A stretch of DNA of 64,000 nt from Candidatus Hepatincola sp. Av (GTDB taxonomy: Bacteria; Pseudomonadota; Alphaproteobacteria; WRAU01; Hepatincolaceae). This document shows positions 20,137-29,077 of this stretch, piece by piece. The DNA is taken from NCBI GenBank assembly GCA_023518375.1, contig CP068450.1, forward strand, positions 1-64,000. Direction: 5' to 3'. A program made the position numbers and the translations under genes. The stretch's first letter is position 1, and each line of letters begins with the position of its first letter. Below the pieces are notes generated by a model. That model worked only from the letters and a program-made list of their open reading frames with translations. It was not told the origin of the DNA and searched no databases.

Positions 20137-21308
20137 CTAAAAGCGTTTAAAATCTTTTTTAAGCCAAGTTCTAGTTTAGCTCTAGGGCAACCTACATTAA
20201 GCCTTAAATAAGGGGTAGGTTCTTGATAACTTTCTCCACTAGGAATACCTAAACCATTTGCCATTAGTTTGTTTTGAATTTCTTGGTTAGTAAGGTTTAG
20301 GTTCTTACAGTTGATCCAAGCAAAGTAACCTGAATGGGGAATTTCAAAGTGGAGCAATGGTAAATTTTTGTGGAAAAATTGTTTAGTAAAATTAAGGTTT
20401 TCCATAATATACTCATTAACAGCATCTACCCAAGTAGCACAGTTATTATAGCCTGTAATAAGGCAAGGAATACTTAAAGCCATAGCAAAAATGAAGTTAT
20501 CTTGGTTTTTTAATAGTTCAAAAAAAGTATTGCGAATATTAGAATTATTAATAATGGTATAAGCCCCCCCCAGTCCGGGAGTATTAAAGGTTTTAGAAGC
20601 AGAAGTAATAACCGCCGTGTTATTAATATAATCTAAAGATTCTGCAACTTGTAATAATGAGGTAAAACTAAAAGGTGGATGGATAAAATCCATATACATT
20701 TCATCAGATACTATAAATACATTATACCTTTTACAAATTTCCACAATTTTAGTTAATTCTTCTTTTTGCCAAACTTTACCATTGGGGTTATTCGGATTGC
20801 ATAACAGTAATACTTTAGATTTTCTACAATTTTCTTCTAAAGCGGAATAGTCAATTACATATTGTTTATTGCAATAAACAATAGAAATACTATACCAAGC
20901 TATTTTATTTAAACTTAGCATATTAAAAAAACCATTGTACGATGGTGAAAACAAAGTAACAGGCTCATGCTTAGGATTAAAAATTTTAATTAAGTTAGAA
21001 AGGGCATAACTAACATTAGGTGAATAGGTAATTAAACTACAGTCTAGGTTATAGTTAAAACGTTGTTTATACCAAGTAGTAATACTACTTTTATACTCAG
21101 GGCAATCCCAACCAGAATAGCCAAAAACTCCATGTTCAACCCGTTGTTTTAGGGTTGCTAAAATTTCAGGAGGAGCTTGAAAATCCATATCAGAGATACC
21201 AAAAGATAAAAGCCCAGCTTGCCCGTATCTTAGCTTGGTGAAGTCATTTTGAATAGAAAAAGTATTATTTCTGTTAATTACTTTGTTAAAGTCGTACATG
21301 GTTTTCAT
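20133..21308 (-). CDS. MalY/PatB-type PLP-dependent C-S lyase or aminotransferase
   Basis: A 391-residue fold-type I PLP enzyme. Visible features: SFGISDMDFQAPPEIL at the N-terminus, NPNNPNGKVW, the PLP-ring Asp in VSDEMYMDF, and the Schiff-base Lys in SASKTFNTPGLGG. These match the MalY/PatB branch (cystathionine beta-lyase activity) better than ordinary aspartate aminotransferases. No sulfur-metabolism neighbours help decide the reaction. It lies 95 bases after cdd on the same strand and may have its own promoter. Confidence 0.85.
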   Translation of the reverse strand: MKTMYDFNKVINRNNTFSIQNDFTKLRYGQAGLLSFGISDMDFQAPPEILATLKQRVEHGVFGYSGWDCPEYKSSITTWYKQRFNYNLDCSLITYSPNVSYALSNLIKIFNPKHEPVTLFSPSYNGFFNMLSLNKIAWYSISIVYCNKQYVIDYSALEENCRKSKVLLLCNPNNPNGKVWQKEELTKIVEICKRYNVFIVSDEMYMDFIHPPFSFTSLLQVAESLDYINNTAVITSASKTFNTPGLGGAYTIINNSNIRNTFFELLKNQDNFIFAMALSIPCLITGYNNCATWVDAVNEYIMENLNFTKQFFHKNLPLLHFEIPHSGYFAWINCKNLNLTNQEIQNKLMANGLGIPSGESYQEPTPYLRLNVGCPRAKLELGLKKILNAFS

Positions 21309-21403
21309 AGTTCGTACATTAATTATATAGTTTAATAGTTTACCTCAAAAAGTGCGGTCTTGCATAGTGTATATACATAACTTGTACAGTAATTATATAA
21401 TTA

Positions 21404-21820
21404 TTATTTTAAATTAGCCGGACCAAAAGATAAAGGTAATAATTCTGCTAAAGATATAGACTGCTTATAACCTTCATCAGTATAAAGGTGAATTATACAA
21501 TTATCTGTAGCAAACTCCCTTATTCTTTGCCTGCAACCACCGCATGGAGTACATAACATATTACCGCTACCTAGCACAGATATTTCTTTAATTTTTTTAG
21601 CACTATCTAACACCATACTAGATATTGCAGAGGCTTCGGCACAACAACCTAAAGGGTAAGCCGCATTCTCCACGTTACAGCCTGTGTAATATTTATTATT
21701 ATCAGCTAAAATACACGCTGCTACTCCAAAATTAGAATAAGGAACATAAGCAAGACTTCTTGTTGTTTTTAATATGGTAAAAATTTCTTCATTTTTTTTA
21801 TTATTTTGTATGTTTGACAT
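21404..21820 (-). CDS. cdd: Cytidine deaminase
   Basis: A 138-residue homotetrameric-type cytidine deaminase that converts (deoxy)cytidine to (deoxy)uridine. The zinc and catalytic residues are in CCAEASAI (Cys and Glu) and CTPCGGCRQRIREF (two Cys); substrate contacts are in GCNVENAAYPLG. Its position after deoA means deoxycytidine can be deaminated and then split by the phosphorylase. The ATG is 11 bases after the deoA stop. Confidence 0.93.
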   Translation of the reverse strand: MSNIQNNKKNEEIFTILKTTRSLAYVPYSNFGVAACILADNNKYYTGCNVENAAYPLGCCAEASAISSMVLDSAKKIKEISVLGSGNMLCTPCGGCRQRIREFATDNCIIHLYTDEGYKQSISLAELLPLSFGPANLK

Positions 21821-21831
21821 ATTAACCTCTA

Positions 21832-23145
21832 TTATATTGTTTCATAAATTGTAGGTTGGATTTGAAAACTTGGTTCGGCTGATACTGTAATAGCATTATT
21901 TAAAACTTTAGCCATTTCTTCTACTTGTAAAGGCGTATTAGCATGAATAAAAGCAATAGGTTTTTCTTTATTTACTATCTCACCTACTTTTATTACATTA
22001 GCAATACCTACAGCATAGTCTAGCTTATCGGTAGCTTGTCGCCTACCACCTCCTAATTGCACTAAAGCAAAACCAAGTGCTCGGCTATTAATATGGTGGA
22101 TATAACCAGCATTATTGGCATAAATTGGTTTTATAATTGGTGCTTTCGGAAGAATCTGGTTATATTTACTTAAAATGTTACTAGAACCCCCCATAGCATG
22201 AACCATTTTTTCAAAGATTTCTGCGGCTTTACCAGAAGATAAAGCCTTTGATATTTTTACTAGGGCGTCGGTTTTAGAATTAGCAATTTTTGTAATAAGT
22301 AGCATTTCAGTAGCTAGTGCCTTCATTACTGTATCTACTTTAGCATCTACATTTTTACCAGTTAAATACTGAATGCTTTCAATAACCTCTAAACTATTAC
22401 CAATATTTCTACCTAAGGCTTCGTTCATATCGGTAATAATAGCTTTACAAGGGACTCCAGCTTGGTTACTAATAGTACTAATGGTATGAGCTAAGGCTTT
22501 TGAACCTTCCAAAGTATTCATAAATGCCCCATTGCCTGTTTTTATATCCATAACTAAATAGCTAATACCAGAGGCTAACTTTTTAGATAAAATAGAAGTA
22601 GCAATTAAAGGCAAAGATTCCACTGTAGCACTAACATCACGTACTCCATAAATTGCTCTATCGGCTGGGGCAAGGTCATCAGTTTGCCCAATAATACAAC
22701 AACCAACTTTTTTTACTACATGTTGAAAGTCTTCGGTATTAGGAAAAGTATTATAGTTAGGAATTGCTTGCATTTTATCGGTTGTACCTCCGGTATGCCC
22801 TAAGCCTTTGCCTGTAATCATGGGAACATAAGCTCCGCAAGCGGCAATAATAGGAGCCAAAGGAATAGATATAAAATCGGCAACTCCACCTGTTGAGTGT
22901 TTATCTACAATAGGTTTATCAGTTAAGTTGGTAAATTTTATTACTTTGCCAGAATCTCGCATAGCTAAAGTAAAAGCCACTTGTTCTGTAGAAGATAAAC
23001 CATTAAAATATATTGCCATGGTCATGGCTCCAATTTGTTCAGGGCTTACGGTTTTATTGCTTATACCTTTAATAAATGTTTGAATTTCATTATCTGTAAG
23101 GTTATGATTATCCCTTTTTTTTTGAATTATTTCTTTAATTAACAT
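21832..23145 (-). CDS. deoA: Pyrimidine-nucleoside (thymidine) phosphorylase
   Basis: A 437-residue enzyme of the nucleoside phosphorylase II family that splits thymidine and deoxyuridine to base plus deoxyribose 1-phosphate. The family signature is clear in DKHSTGGVADFISIPL and MITGKGLGHTGGTTDKMQAI, with a K-x-x-GNGAFM active-site segment. It follows deoC by 12 bases. No deoB (phosphopentomutase) is in the window, which is needed to pass product to DeoC; it must be elsewhere. Confidence 0.93.
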   Translation of the reverse strand: MLIKEIIQKKRDNHNLTDNEIQTFIKGISNKTVSPEQIGAMTMAIYFNGLSSTEQVAFTLAMRDSGKVIKFTNLTDKPIVDKHSTGGVADFISIPLAPIIAACGAYVPMITGKGLGHTGGTTDKMQAIPNYNTFPNTEDFQHVVKKVGCCIIGQTDDLAPADRAIYGVRDVSATVESLPLIATSILSKKLASGISYLVMDIKTGNGAFMNTLEGSKALAHTISTISNQAGVPCKAIITDMNEALGRNIGNSLEVIESIQYLTGKNVDAKVDTVMKALATEMLLITKIANSKTDALVKISKALSSGKAAEIFEKMVHAMGGSSNILSKYNQILPKAPIIKPIYANNAGYIHHINSRALGFALVQLGGGRRQATDKLDYAVGIANVIKVGEIVNKEKPIAFIHANTPLQVEEMAKVLNNAITVSAEPSFQIQPTIYETI

Positions 23146-23157
23146 GAGTCGTTTCTC

Positions 23158-23913
23158 TTAGTAATTTGAATTATTAGTAGTAGTGCCAAGTAGCTCGTTT
23201 AATAAAGAAGATGCACCTATTCTAAAAGTTTTAGGATTAACAAATTTTTCATTTATTATATTACTAGCTAGGTTTAAGTAAGCTAATGCCTCTGTTTTAG
23301 TTTTTATGCCACCAGCACCTTTAAAACCACAATGTTTATTGGTGTTCTGAATTTCTTCTAACATATATTTAGCTGCTGTTAGCGTTGCATTCACCGTTAC
23401 TTTGCCAGTAGAGGTTTTTATAAAATTAGCTCCCGCATTCATGGCAACCTTACTAGCTAAACGAATAAGTTCTTCTGTTTTTAATTCACCACTTTCAATG
23501 ATAATTTTTAAAGTATTATGCTTGCAGTTATGTTTAATTGTTTTAATAAAATTTTCTATAGCAGTAGCATTATTTACACTGTTAATAAGTTGTTGATAGG
23601 GCATAACCATATCAATTTCATCAGCTCCTTCTTTTAAAGCATGTTCTAACTCTTTTAATACATCACTTTCATTACTGTTGCCTGTAGGAAAATTTATTAC
23701 GGTAGTAATGTTCATATTTTGTTTAGCTTCTTTAAAGTGCTTTTTTGCAAAAGCAATAAACGTAGGGTAAATACATACGCTAGCCACAGCGTATGTATTG
23801 GTTGATGCACTATTACATAGTTTTTCTATTGCCTGATTATTATCATCATCGTTTAAAGAGGTTAAATCAAGCAAAGAAAGAATAGTGTGGTTTTCATAGT
23901 TTTTATTAAGCAT
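23158..23913 (-). CDS. deoC: Deoxyribose-phosphate aldolase
   Basis: A 251-residue class I aldolase that cleaves deoxyribose 5-phosphate to glyceraldehyde 3-phosphate and acetaldehyde. The Schiff-base Lys is in FIKTSTGK, with the second active-site Lys in KGAGGIKTKTEAL and the substrate segment EIDMVMPYQQL. Its N-terminal LLDLTSLNDDDN resembles the longer E. coli-type DeoC. The acetaldehyde could be handled by the aldehyde dehydrogenase at 4607-6007; that link is inference. Confidence 0.92.
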   Translation of the reverse strand: MLNKNYENHTILSLLDLTSLNDDDNNQAIEKLCNSASTNTYAVASVCIYPTFIAFAKKHFKEAKQNMNITTVINFPTGNSNESDVLKELEHALKEGADEIDMVMPYQQLINSVNNATAIENFIKTIKHNCKHNTLKIIIESGELKTEELIRLASKVAMNAGANFIKTSTGKVTVNATLTAAKYMLEEIQNTNKHCGFKGAGGIKTKTEALAYLNLASNIINEKFVNPKTFRIGASSLLNELLGTTTNNSNY

Positions 23914-23936
23914 GATGATTCCTTAATTTAATATGG

Positions 23937-25175
23937 TTAAATAGTAGTAAGTAACCCAGCAATGGTAGCACTAAATAAATTAGCCAGAGTACCAGCTATT
24001 ACAGCTTTAACAGCTAATTGGGCAATATTGCGTTTTTGTTTAGGTGCCATTACTCCTAAACCACCTAATAAAATTCCAATGGAACTAATGTTAGCAAAAC
24101 CACAAAGGGCAAAAATAGTAATTACTTTAGTGTGTTCACTAAGAGCAACACCACTTTTGGCAAAGTCTACATAAGCTACAAATTCGTTAAATAAAACTTT
24201 TTCACCTAAATAAGTACCAACTTGGCTAGCCTCGCTCCATGGAACTCCCATAATAAAAGCAACAGGAGCAAATAAGTAACCTAGTAACATTTGGAAAGAT
24301 AAATGCTCTAAACCAAACAATCCACCAATGCCATTTAGAATCATGTTCATTAAAGTAACTAAGCCAATAAAGGCAATTAGCATGGCACCAACATTTAAAG
24401 CTAATTTTAAACCCATAGATGCACCATCGGCAGCAGCTTCAATTACATTGCTAGGTTCTATGCTATCTAGCTCATCACCTTCTAATTTTAAATCATCTAA
24501 AGTTTGTTTAGGAGTTTCAGTTTCAGGTATCATAATTTTTGCCATTAATAAGCCAGCCGGAGCCGCCATAAAAGCTGCAGCAATTAAGTATTTAACCTCA
24601 ATCCCTAAACTGGCATAGCCCGCTAACACCGCACCGGCAACAGAGGCTAAACCTCCAACCATTACGGCAAAAAGTTCTGAACGAGTCATAAAATTAATAA
24701 AAGGCTTTACAACAAGAGGAGCTTCCGTTTGTCCTAAAAATATATTAGTAGTAGCCGATAAAGATTCTGCCCTAGAGGTTTTTAATAATTTATGAATCCC
24801 TAAACCTAAAGTATTAATAATTAATGGCATAATTCTTATATAATATAAAACGGCAATTAAAGAAGAAGAAAAAACAATAATAGCTAATACAGAAACTGCA
24901 AAAATAAAACCCATGCTACCATCTGCTAAAGGACCAAACACAAAATTAAGCCCTTCTTTACCTGCATCAATTGCTTTTAAAACACCTTTAGACATACCAT
25001 CTAAGATAGTTCTTCCAATTGGTATATAAAGAACAATAAAAGCAAATGTTATTTGTATAGCCAGTGCACCAATAACAGTTCTATAATTAATTTTTTTCTT
25101 ATTATTAGATAATAAGTAAGCAGCAAATAGGATTAAAAATAAACCCAAAATACCTATTATCTTTGTCATTGACAT
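23937..25175 (-). CDS. nupC: NupC-type concentrative nucleoside transporter
   Basis: A 412-residue CNT-family permease. Characteristic segments are the FLGQTEAPLVVKPFI helix hairpin, NVGAMLIAFIGLV and the closing LCGFANISSIGILLGGLG, all of which form the nucleoside and sodium/proton sites of this family. It is the first gene of nupC-deoC-deoA-cdd, so import of pyrimidine (deoxy)nucleosides is coupled to their breakdown. The ribosome-binding site is AAAGGAG. Confidence 0.93.
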   Translation of the reverse strand: MSMTKIIGILGLFLILFAAYLLSNNKKKINYRTVIGALAIQITFAFIVLYIPIGRTILDGMSKGVLKAIDAGKEGLNFVFGPLADGSMGFIFAVSVLAIIVFSSSLIAVLYYIRIMPLIINTLGLGIHKLLKTSRAESLSATTNIFLGQTEAPLVVKPFINFMTRSELFAVMVGGLASVAGAVLAGYASLGIEVKYLIAAAFMAAPAGLLMAKIMIPETETPKQTLDDLKLEGDELDSIEPSNVIEAAADGASMGLKLALNVGAMLIAFIGLVTLMNMILNGIGGLFGLEHLSFQMLLGYLFAPVAFIMGVPWSEASQVGTYLGEKVLFNEFVAYVDFAKSGVALSEHTKVITIFALCGFANISSIGILLGGLGVMAPKQKRNIAQLAVKAVIAGTLANLFSATIAGLLTTI

Positions 25176-25224
25176 TACTCCTTTGAAATAAATAGTTAAT
25201 AATAAAATTAAGCAATGGCTTAAT

Positions 25225-25262
25225 ATTTAGGGAATTTGTACTTAAGTAACTATTCCCTAAAT
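25225..25262 (-). promoter_or_regulatory. Inverted repeat in the nupC leader
   Basis: An 11-base-pair perfect inverted repeat (25225-25235 with 25252-25262) whose loop contains the palindrome TACTTAAGTA. It lies 50 bases before the nupC ATG, where it could be an operator or an mRNA hairpin. Confidence 0.4.
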
Positions 25263-25350
25263 TGGTAAAATTTCTTGGATTCTGTTTTTGGAAATAATTA
25301 TATAATTGGTTACATACTAGCCTTACTTTAGATATAGAATCTTTAGATAT

Positions 25351-25374
25351 AAAAAAAGCACCAAATAAGGTGCT
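25351..25374 (-). terminator. Rho-independent terminator inside the nupC leader
   Basis: On the minus strand AGCACC-TTATTT-GGTGCT is followed by seven T. It lies about 175 bases before the nupC ATG, and no minus-strand gene lies between it and the tRNAs, so it would end either a short leader (attenuation) or a small RNA. I looked for known riboswitch cores in 25375-25600 and did not recognise one. Confidence 0.55.
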
Positions 25375-25848
25375 AATGTAAAAATCAAAATAAATTAAAG
25401 CCGAGTTCTTACCCATAATTAGTGGTGGAGTTATATAAAAGGTGAGTAACATTAAAAAACCATGTAAAACTTATCTTGTAGTTTATCTTTAATTTATATT
25501 CCTAACAAATATAATATCCAATAATATCCAATAAGTTAAGCACAATAACAAAGACTTTTCAAGGGAAAAGGTTAAATGTGTATTAAAATATTTTTCAAGT
25601 ATACTATGTGGTGAATTTTTTATAATGCAACAATAGTTAGGATGAATCTTTTGAGAGTAAGGAAGTTGTAACCTTCAACTAAGTAAACAAGCTAATTTGA
25701 GTTTTAGATATCTGTATTCTAAAAAAAACATATATTGTATGCCACTTAAGTTATTTTAAATTGCTATTAATATATCCTATTACAGAAATAAAAAAAATAT
25801 GTAGACTAGTAATATTTTTTTAATTATAATTCATCTGTTGTAAAACAT
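25375..25848. other. Non-coding region between nupC leader and tRNA-Ile
   Basis: No gene is supported here. The region contains a tandem AATATCCAAT repeat near 25513-25532 and presumably the promoters of the minus-strand nupC leader and the plus-strand tRNAs. There is no 16S rRNA sequence. Confidence 0.5.
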
Positions 25849-25925
<77 letters not shown>

Positions 25926-26020
25926 TTGTTTTGTGATGACAGGTTGCCAATACTAGTTATAAATACTATAGATAAATTGAAAACCTTAAGTTAAACAAAA
26001 TAATGGTTATATATCTTTAT

Positions 26021-26096
26021 GGGGGTATAGCTCAGTTGGTAGAGCATCTGCTTTGCAAGCAGAGGGTCATCGGTTCGAATCCGTTTACCTCCACCA
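26021..26096 (+). tRNA. tRNA-Ala (TGC)
   Basis: A 76-base cloverleaf with encoded CCA and anticodon TGC at 26054-26056. The acceptor stem has one G-U pair, and the T stem (ATCGG/CCGTT) has an apparent T-T mismatch at 50-64. It follows tRNA-Ile by 95 bases, keeping the Ile-Ala order of rRNA spacers. Confidence 0.96.
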
Positions 26097-26462
26097 TTTA
26101 AAGTCTGTAAACCAAGTAAATAATTGTTTTTTAGTAAATTAGTGTTATTAAGAAAACTAGTTTTGCCATTAAATTTGTCCCGCTACACTTTAAATTAAAG
26201 TTTTTAAAACTGTTTGAAACAATGCTTAAAAAGTAGTTTGATGTTGTAACTCCCAAGTATTATTTTCACATATAATAAGTTCTTATTGGCATAGCTACTT
26301 TATATTTATCTAAAAAATAGAGTCTTAAAAAATTTTATTATAATTGCGAAAACCTTATGAATAAATTATTAAGTTTTTTAGCCTATATCTGTGATTTAGC
26401 ATTAAACTTCTTTTTTTAATTATGATATAATTTCATTATTAAAATCACACAAGGAAAGAAAA
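26097..26462. other. Non-coding gap after tRNA-Ala
   Basis: No gene is seen. Near the right end TATGATATAAT (about 26419-26429) is a plausible -10 region for the next gene, whose ribosome-binding site is AAGGAAAG. Confidence 0.4.
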
Positions 26463-26912
26463 ATGAAATTAAGAATATTATATATAATGTTGTTGTTATT
26501 TATTAGTACATTAAAATTTGTAAAAGCTGAAGAAATAGAAGTTTCTAGTATCAAAGCATCAGTTAACCAATTTATTGTGATAGACTTTGAGAATGCAATT
26601 GTAGGAATGACAGTAGCATATAATAGATATGGTCGTATGCAGGTAGATAGCCTTTCCAATAAATCCTTAGTTTTATTATTAAGTAGAAACACCGATGACA
26701 CCGATGCCATATACAAAGCCTTCAAAGGTAAAATAATATTATCAGATAATAAATGTAATAAATATTTACTAAATATTAGTGTATCACAAGAAAAAAATAA
26801 TACTGAGGCAAAACATATAAGTATTAAACCTAAAAACAAAAGTAGTGATACTTGTGAATCTGCTAATAAAGAAAAGTCTGTTCTCTATAAAAGCACAATG
26901 ATGTTGAATTAG
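26463..26912 (+). CDS. Small secreted protein of unknown function
   Basis: A 149-residue protein with a clear Sec signal peptide (MKLRILYIMLLLFISTLKF, cleavage likely after KA near residue 22). The mature part looks like a small beta-rich domain of about 85 residues (VNQFIVIDFENAIVGMTVAY, GKIILSDNKCNKYLLNISV), followed by a Lys/Asn/Ser-rich tail. Two Cys are present. I do not recognise a family. Start and ribosome-binding site are good. Confidence 0.7.
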   Translation: MKLRILYIMLLLFISTLKFVKAEEIEVSSIKASVNQFIVIDFENAIVGMTVAYNRYGRMQVDSLSNKSLVLLLSRNTDDTDAIYKAFKGKIILSDNKCNKYLLNISVSQEKNNTEAKHISIKPKNKSSDTCESANKEKSVLYKSTMMLN

Positions 26913-27390
26913 AGCTAAGTTAGCAAAATTTAATAGCTTACCAAAAGCATATAAGAACAAAAGAAGTATTTTGATAAAATACTTACTAAAGATTCTTAAT
27001 TTAGTGTAAACATCTTTAACTTTTTGTGTGAATTAAAGATTTGTTAAAATTATATAATTTTAATAATAAACGGTTTACAAAAAAACATTTTTATAGTATA
27101 ATATAAAAATGTTTAATTTAGATATTTTTTAAACTTAATTTCCCAATTTTTATAAAAATTTTATTCAACTTTACTTAAGATTAACTATATTTGCCACATA
27201 TTAATTTTGCCTTAGTAATTTAATATTTAGATTACTTCAGCTAATTTTGTGCTAAATGATAATTACTTCTTAATACAACCGATATCACTTATAGAAAAGC
27301 AATCAAAATATATAAAATATACTCTTCATTTTGAAGCAGTAATAAAACACTAATTTTATTACAAAAATAATTTAATAAGGAGATAACATA
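26913..27390. other. Non-coding region with an AT-only hairpin
   Basis: No gene is seen in these 478 bases. A perfect 13-base-pair inverted repeat (27083-27095 with 27102-27114, loop GTATAA) could be a weak terminator or contain a -10 element. AAGGAG precedes the next ATG. Confidence 0.4.
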
Positions 27391-28140
27391 ATGACTCATG
27401 TTAAAAATAATATTGCAATACCACGATTAAGTTATAATGCAATAGATAATGGTTCAACATCTACTGATGTTACTATTCGTTTATTAATAGAAAATGATAC
27501 CATACTTACAATTAATGAGGGGTTTATATTAAATTTTCAAGCCCCTTTTACCGCTACAGCACAAGAAATAAAAACCAACCTTTCTTATGAAATAATAGAG
27601 CTATCTTTACAAAATGGTGCTACCTTTACTAACCATGTTAAAAGAGCACCATATACCTCAGTAAATGAAGATGGTATTTATGAAGATAATATTAAAGATA
27701 ACCGTCCTACTTTTGTACAAGGTAGAAACTATTTTTTATTTTTTCACAAAGGTGAGTGGATTAATAATGATAACAACTTACCAGGTACTGTGTTATTTTT
27801 TGCCAGCGATGATCATACCCCAGCAGGTTATAAGGATCTTGCTTATAATTACAATACTATTGATTATAATAAGTATCCATTTTTACGAGTATATGACCCT
27901 CGCCTAAGTAATATAAATTTTGCAATGTCTAAAACCAACTTAGCTATGATGCCAGAACATACCCATACTTGGCAAGCTAACTATCATGAACAAACAGGTT
28001 CTGGTGGAGATTGTGCTGACAATAAAACATATTCTGCAGAAACAGTAGGGGTAAATGGTTTAAATACCGAGAAAGGACAAGTAGGTGATGATTTATTCCC
28101 AAGTAATTTATGCCTTCGCTTAATAGAAAAAATGCTATAG
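27391..28140 (+). CDS. Tail-collar-like protein, paralog 1
   Basis: A 249-residue protein without signal peptide. The N-terminal half is beta-rich (STDVTIRLLIENDT, LSYEIIELSLQNGATF). The C-terminal half recalls phage tail-collar/microcystin-dependent-type domains: PGTVLFFASDDHTPAGYKDL, IDYNKYPFLRVYD, and the metal-binding-like MPEHTHTW near residue 187. No other phage gene is nearby. A secreted or surface adhesin is possible, but function is unknown. The next gene is a tandem paralog. Confidence 0.7.
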   Translation: MTHVKNNIAIPRLSYNAIDNGSTSTDVTIRLLIENDTILTINEGFILNFQAPFTATAQEIKTNLSYEIIELSLQNGATFTNHVKRAPYTSVNEDGIYEDNIKDNRPTFVQGRNYFLFFHKGEWINNDNNLPGTVLFFASDDHTPAGYKDLAYNYNTIDYNKYPFLRVYDPRLSNINFAMSKTNLAMMPEHTHTWQANYHEQTGSGGDCADNKTYSAETVGVNGLNTEKGQVGDDLFPSNLCLRLIEKML

Positions 28141-28210
28141 CTATATCATCTAATAAAAATACACAATTAACTTTAATAATATTAATAATTTTATATAAGG
28201 AAACAAAAAC

Positions 28211-28951
28211 ATGACTAAAAATAAAAAGCTAACTACAACAGCAATTAATAATGCAATAGATAACAGCTCAACCTCTACTGATGCCACAATTCGTTTACTA
28301 ATAGAAGATACTAATATTACTGATCTTTATACAGGTTTTACTTTATTATTTCGGGCTCCTTTTACTCTAAGTGCTCAAGAAATTATAAATAATTTATCTT
28401 ATGAGAAAATAGAATTAACTTTAAGCAATGGTACTATGTATAGCCATCTAGTAAAAAGAGCACCATATACACCAGCTAGTGCAGGGCTTTATGAGGATGA
28501 TATTAAAGATAATCGCCCAAGTTTTATTCAAGGGAGTGATTATTATATTATGTTTAACGGTTACGAGTGGGTAACTGCTGATGGAAATGTTTCAGGTGCT
28601 ATAATTGCTTTTTCAAATAACGACTATACACCTGCTGGTTACCAAGATATTGCTTATAATTATGGCACAATAGATTTTAATTCATATCCATTTTTACGAG
28701 TATACGACCCTTGTTTAAATAATACAGATTTTGCAATGTCTAAAACCAACTTAGCGATGATGCCAGAACATACTCATACTTGGCAAGCTAACTATCATGA
28801 AAAAGCCGGTTCTAGTGGAGATTGTGCCGATAATGTAACATATTCAACTGAAACCTCAGGGGTAAATAGTTTGAATGCAGAAAAAGTACAACTAGGTGAT
28901 GAGCTATACCCAAGCCATGTATGTATACGCTTTTTAGAAAGAATATTATAA
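28211..28951 (+). CDS. Tail-collar-like protein, paralog 2
   Basis: A 246-residue paralog of the preceding gene, sharing INNAIDNSSTSTDATIRLL, the VKRAPYTP and EDDIKDNRPSFIQG segments, PAGYQDIAYNYGTIDF, and a nearly identical TNLAMMPEHTHTWQANYH block. Divergence is concentrated between these blocks, suggesting duplication with constraint on the collar-like end. No signal peptide is seen. AAGGAAAC precedes the ATG, and a strong terminator follows. Confidence 0.7.
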   Translation: MTKNKKLTTTAINNAIDNSSTSTDATIRLLIEDTNITDLYTGFTLLFRAPFTLSAQEIINNLSYEKIELTLSNGTMYSHLVKRAPYTPASAGLYEDDIKDNRPSFIQGSDYYIMFNGYEWVTADGNVSGAIIAFSNNDYTPAGYQDIAYNYGTIDFNSYPFLRVYDPCLNNTDFAMSKTNLAMMPEHTHTWQANYHEKAGSSGDCADNVTYSTETSGVNSLNAEKVQLGDELYPSHVCIRFLERIL

Positions 28952-29013
28952 CTTATTTAAGTAGTAATTAAGAATTACCTATATATTATTAACTAAAAAA
29001 TATTAGACTAGCA

Positions 29014-29059
29014 AAAGAAAACCACTTATAATTATTTATAATTATAAGTGGTTTTCTTT
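29014..29059 (+). terminator. Perfect 21-base-pair hairpin after the tail-collar-like pair
   Basis: 29014-29034 is the exact reverse complement of 29039-29059 with a TTTA loop; the 3' arm ends in TTTTCTTT. It separates the tail-collar-like pair from the barrel gene and covers a GTG at 29048, arguing for the ATG at 29078 as the next start. Confidence 0.75.
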
Positions 29060-29077
29060 AATAGGGGAATTCTAACA

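Noticed and set aside
25105..25452. 115-codon minus-strand frame across the nupC start
   Set aside because: It overlaps nupC, has no ribosome-binding site, and its far part covers the leader terminator.
25375..25600. Possible purine or preQ1 riboswitch in the nupC leader
   Set aside because: I looked for the conserved cores and did not find a convincing match; only the terminator is supported.
27391..28951. Prophage
   Set aside because: Only tail-collar-like proteins are present, with no capsid, terminase, integrase or attachment repeats.
29048..29077. GTG start ten codons upstream for the beta-barrel gene
   Set aside because: It lies in the arm of a perfect terminator hairpin; the ATG at 29078 has a ribosome-binding site and a proper signal peptide.
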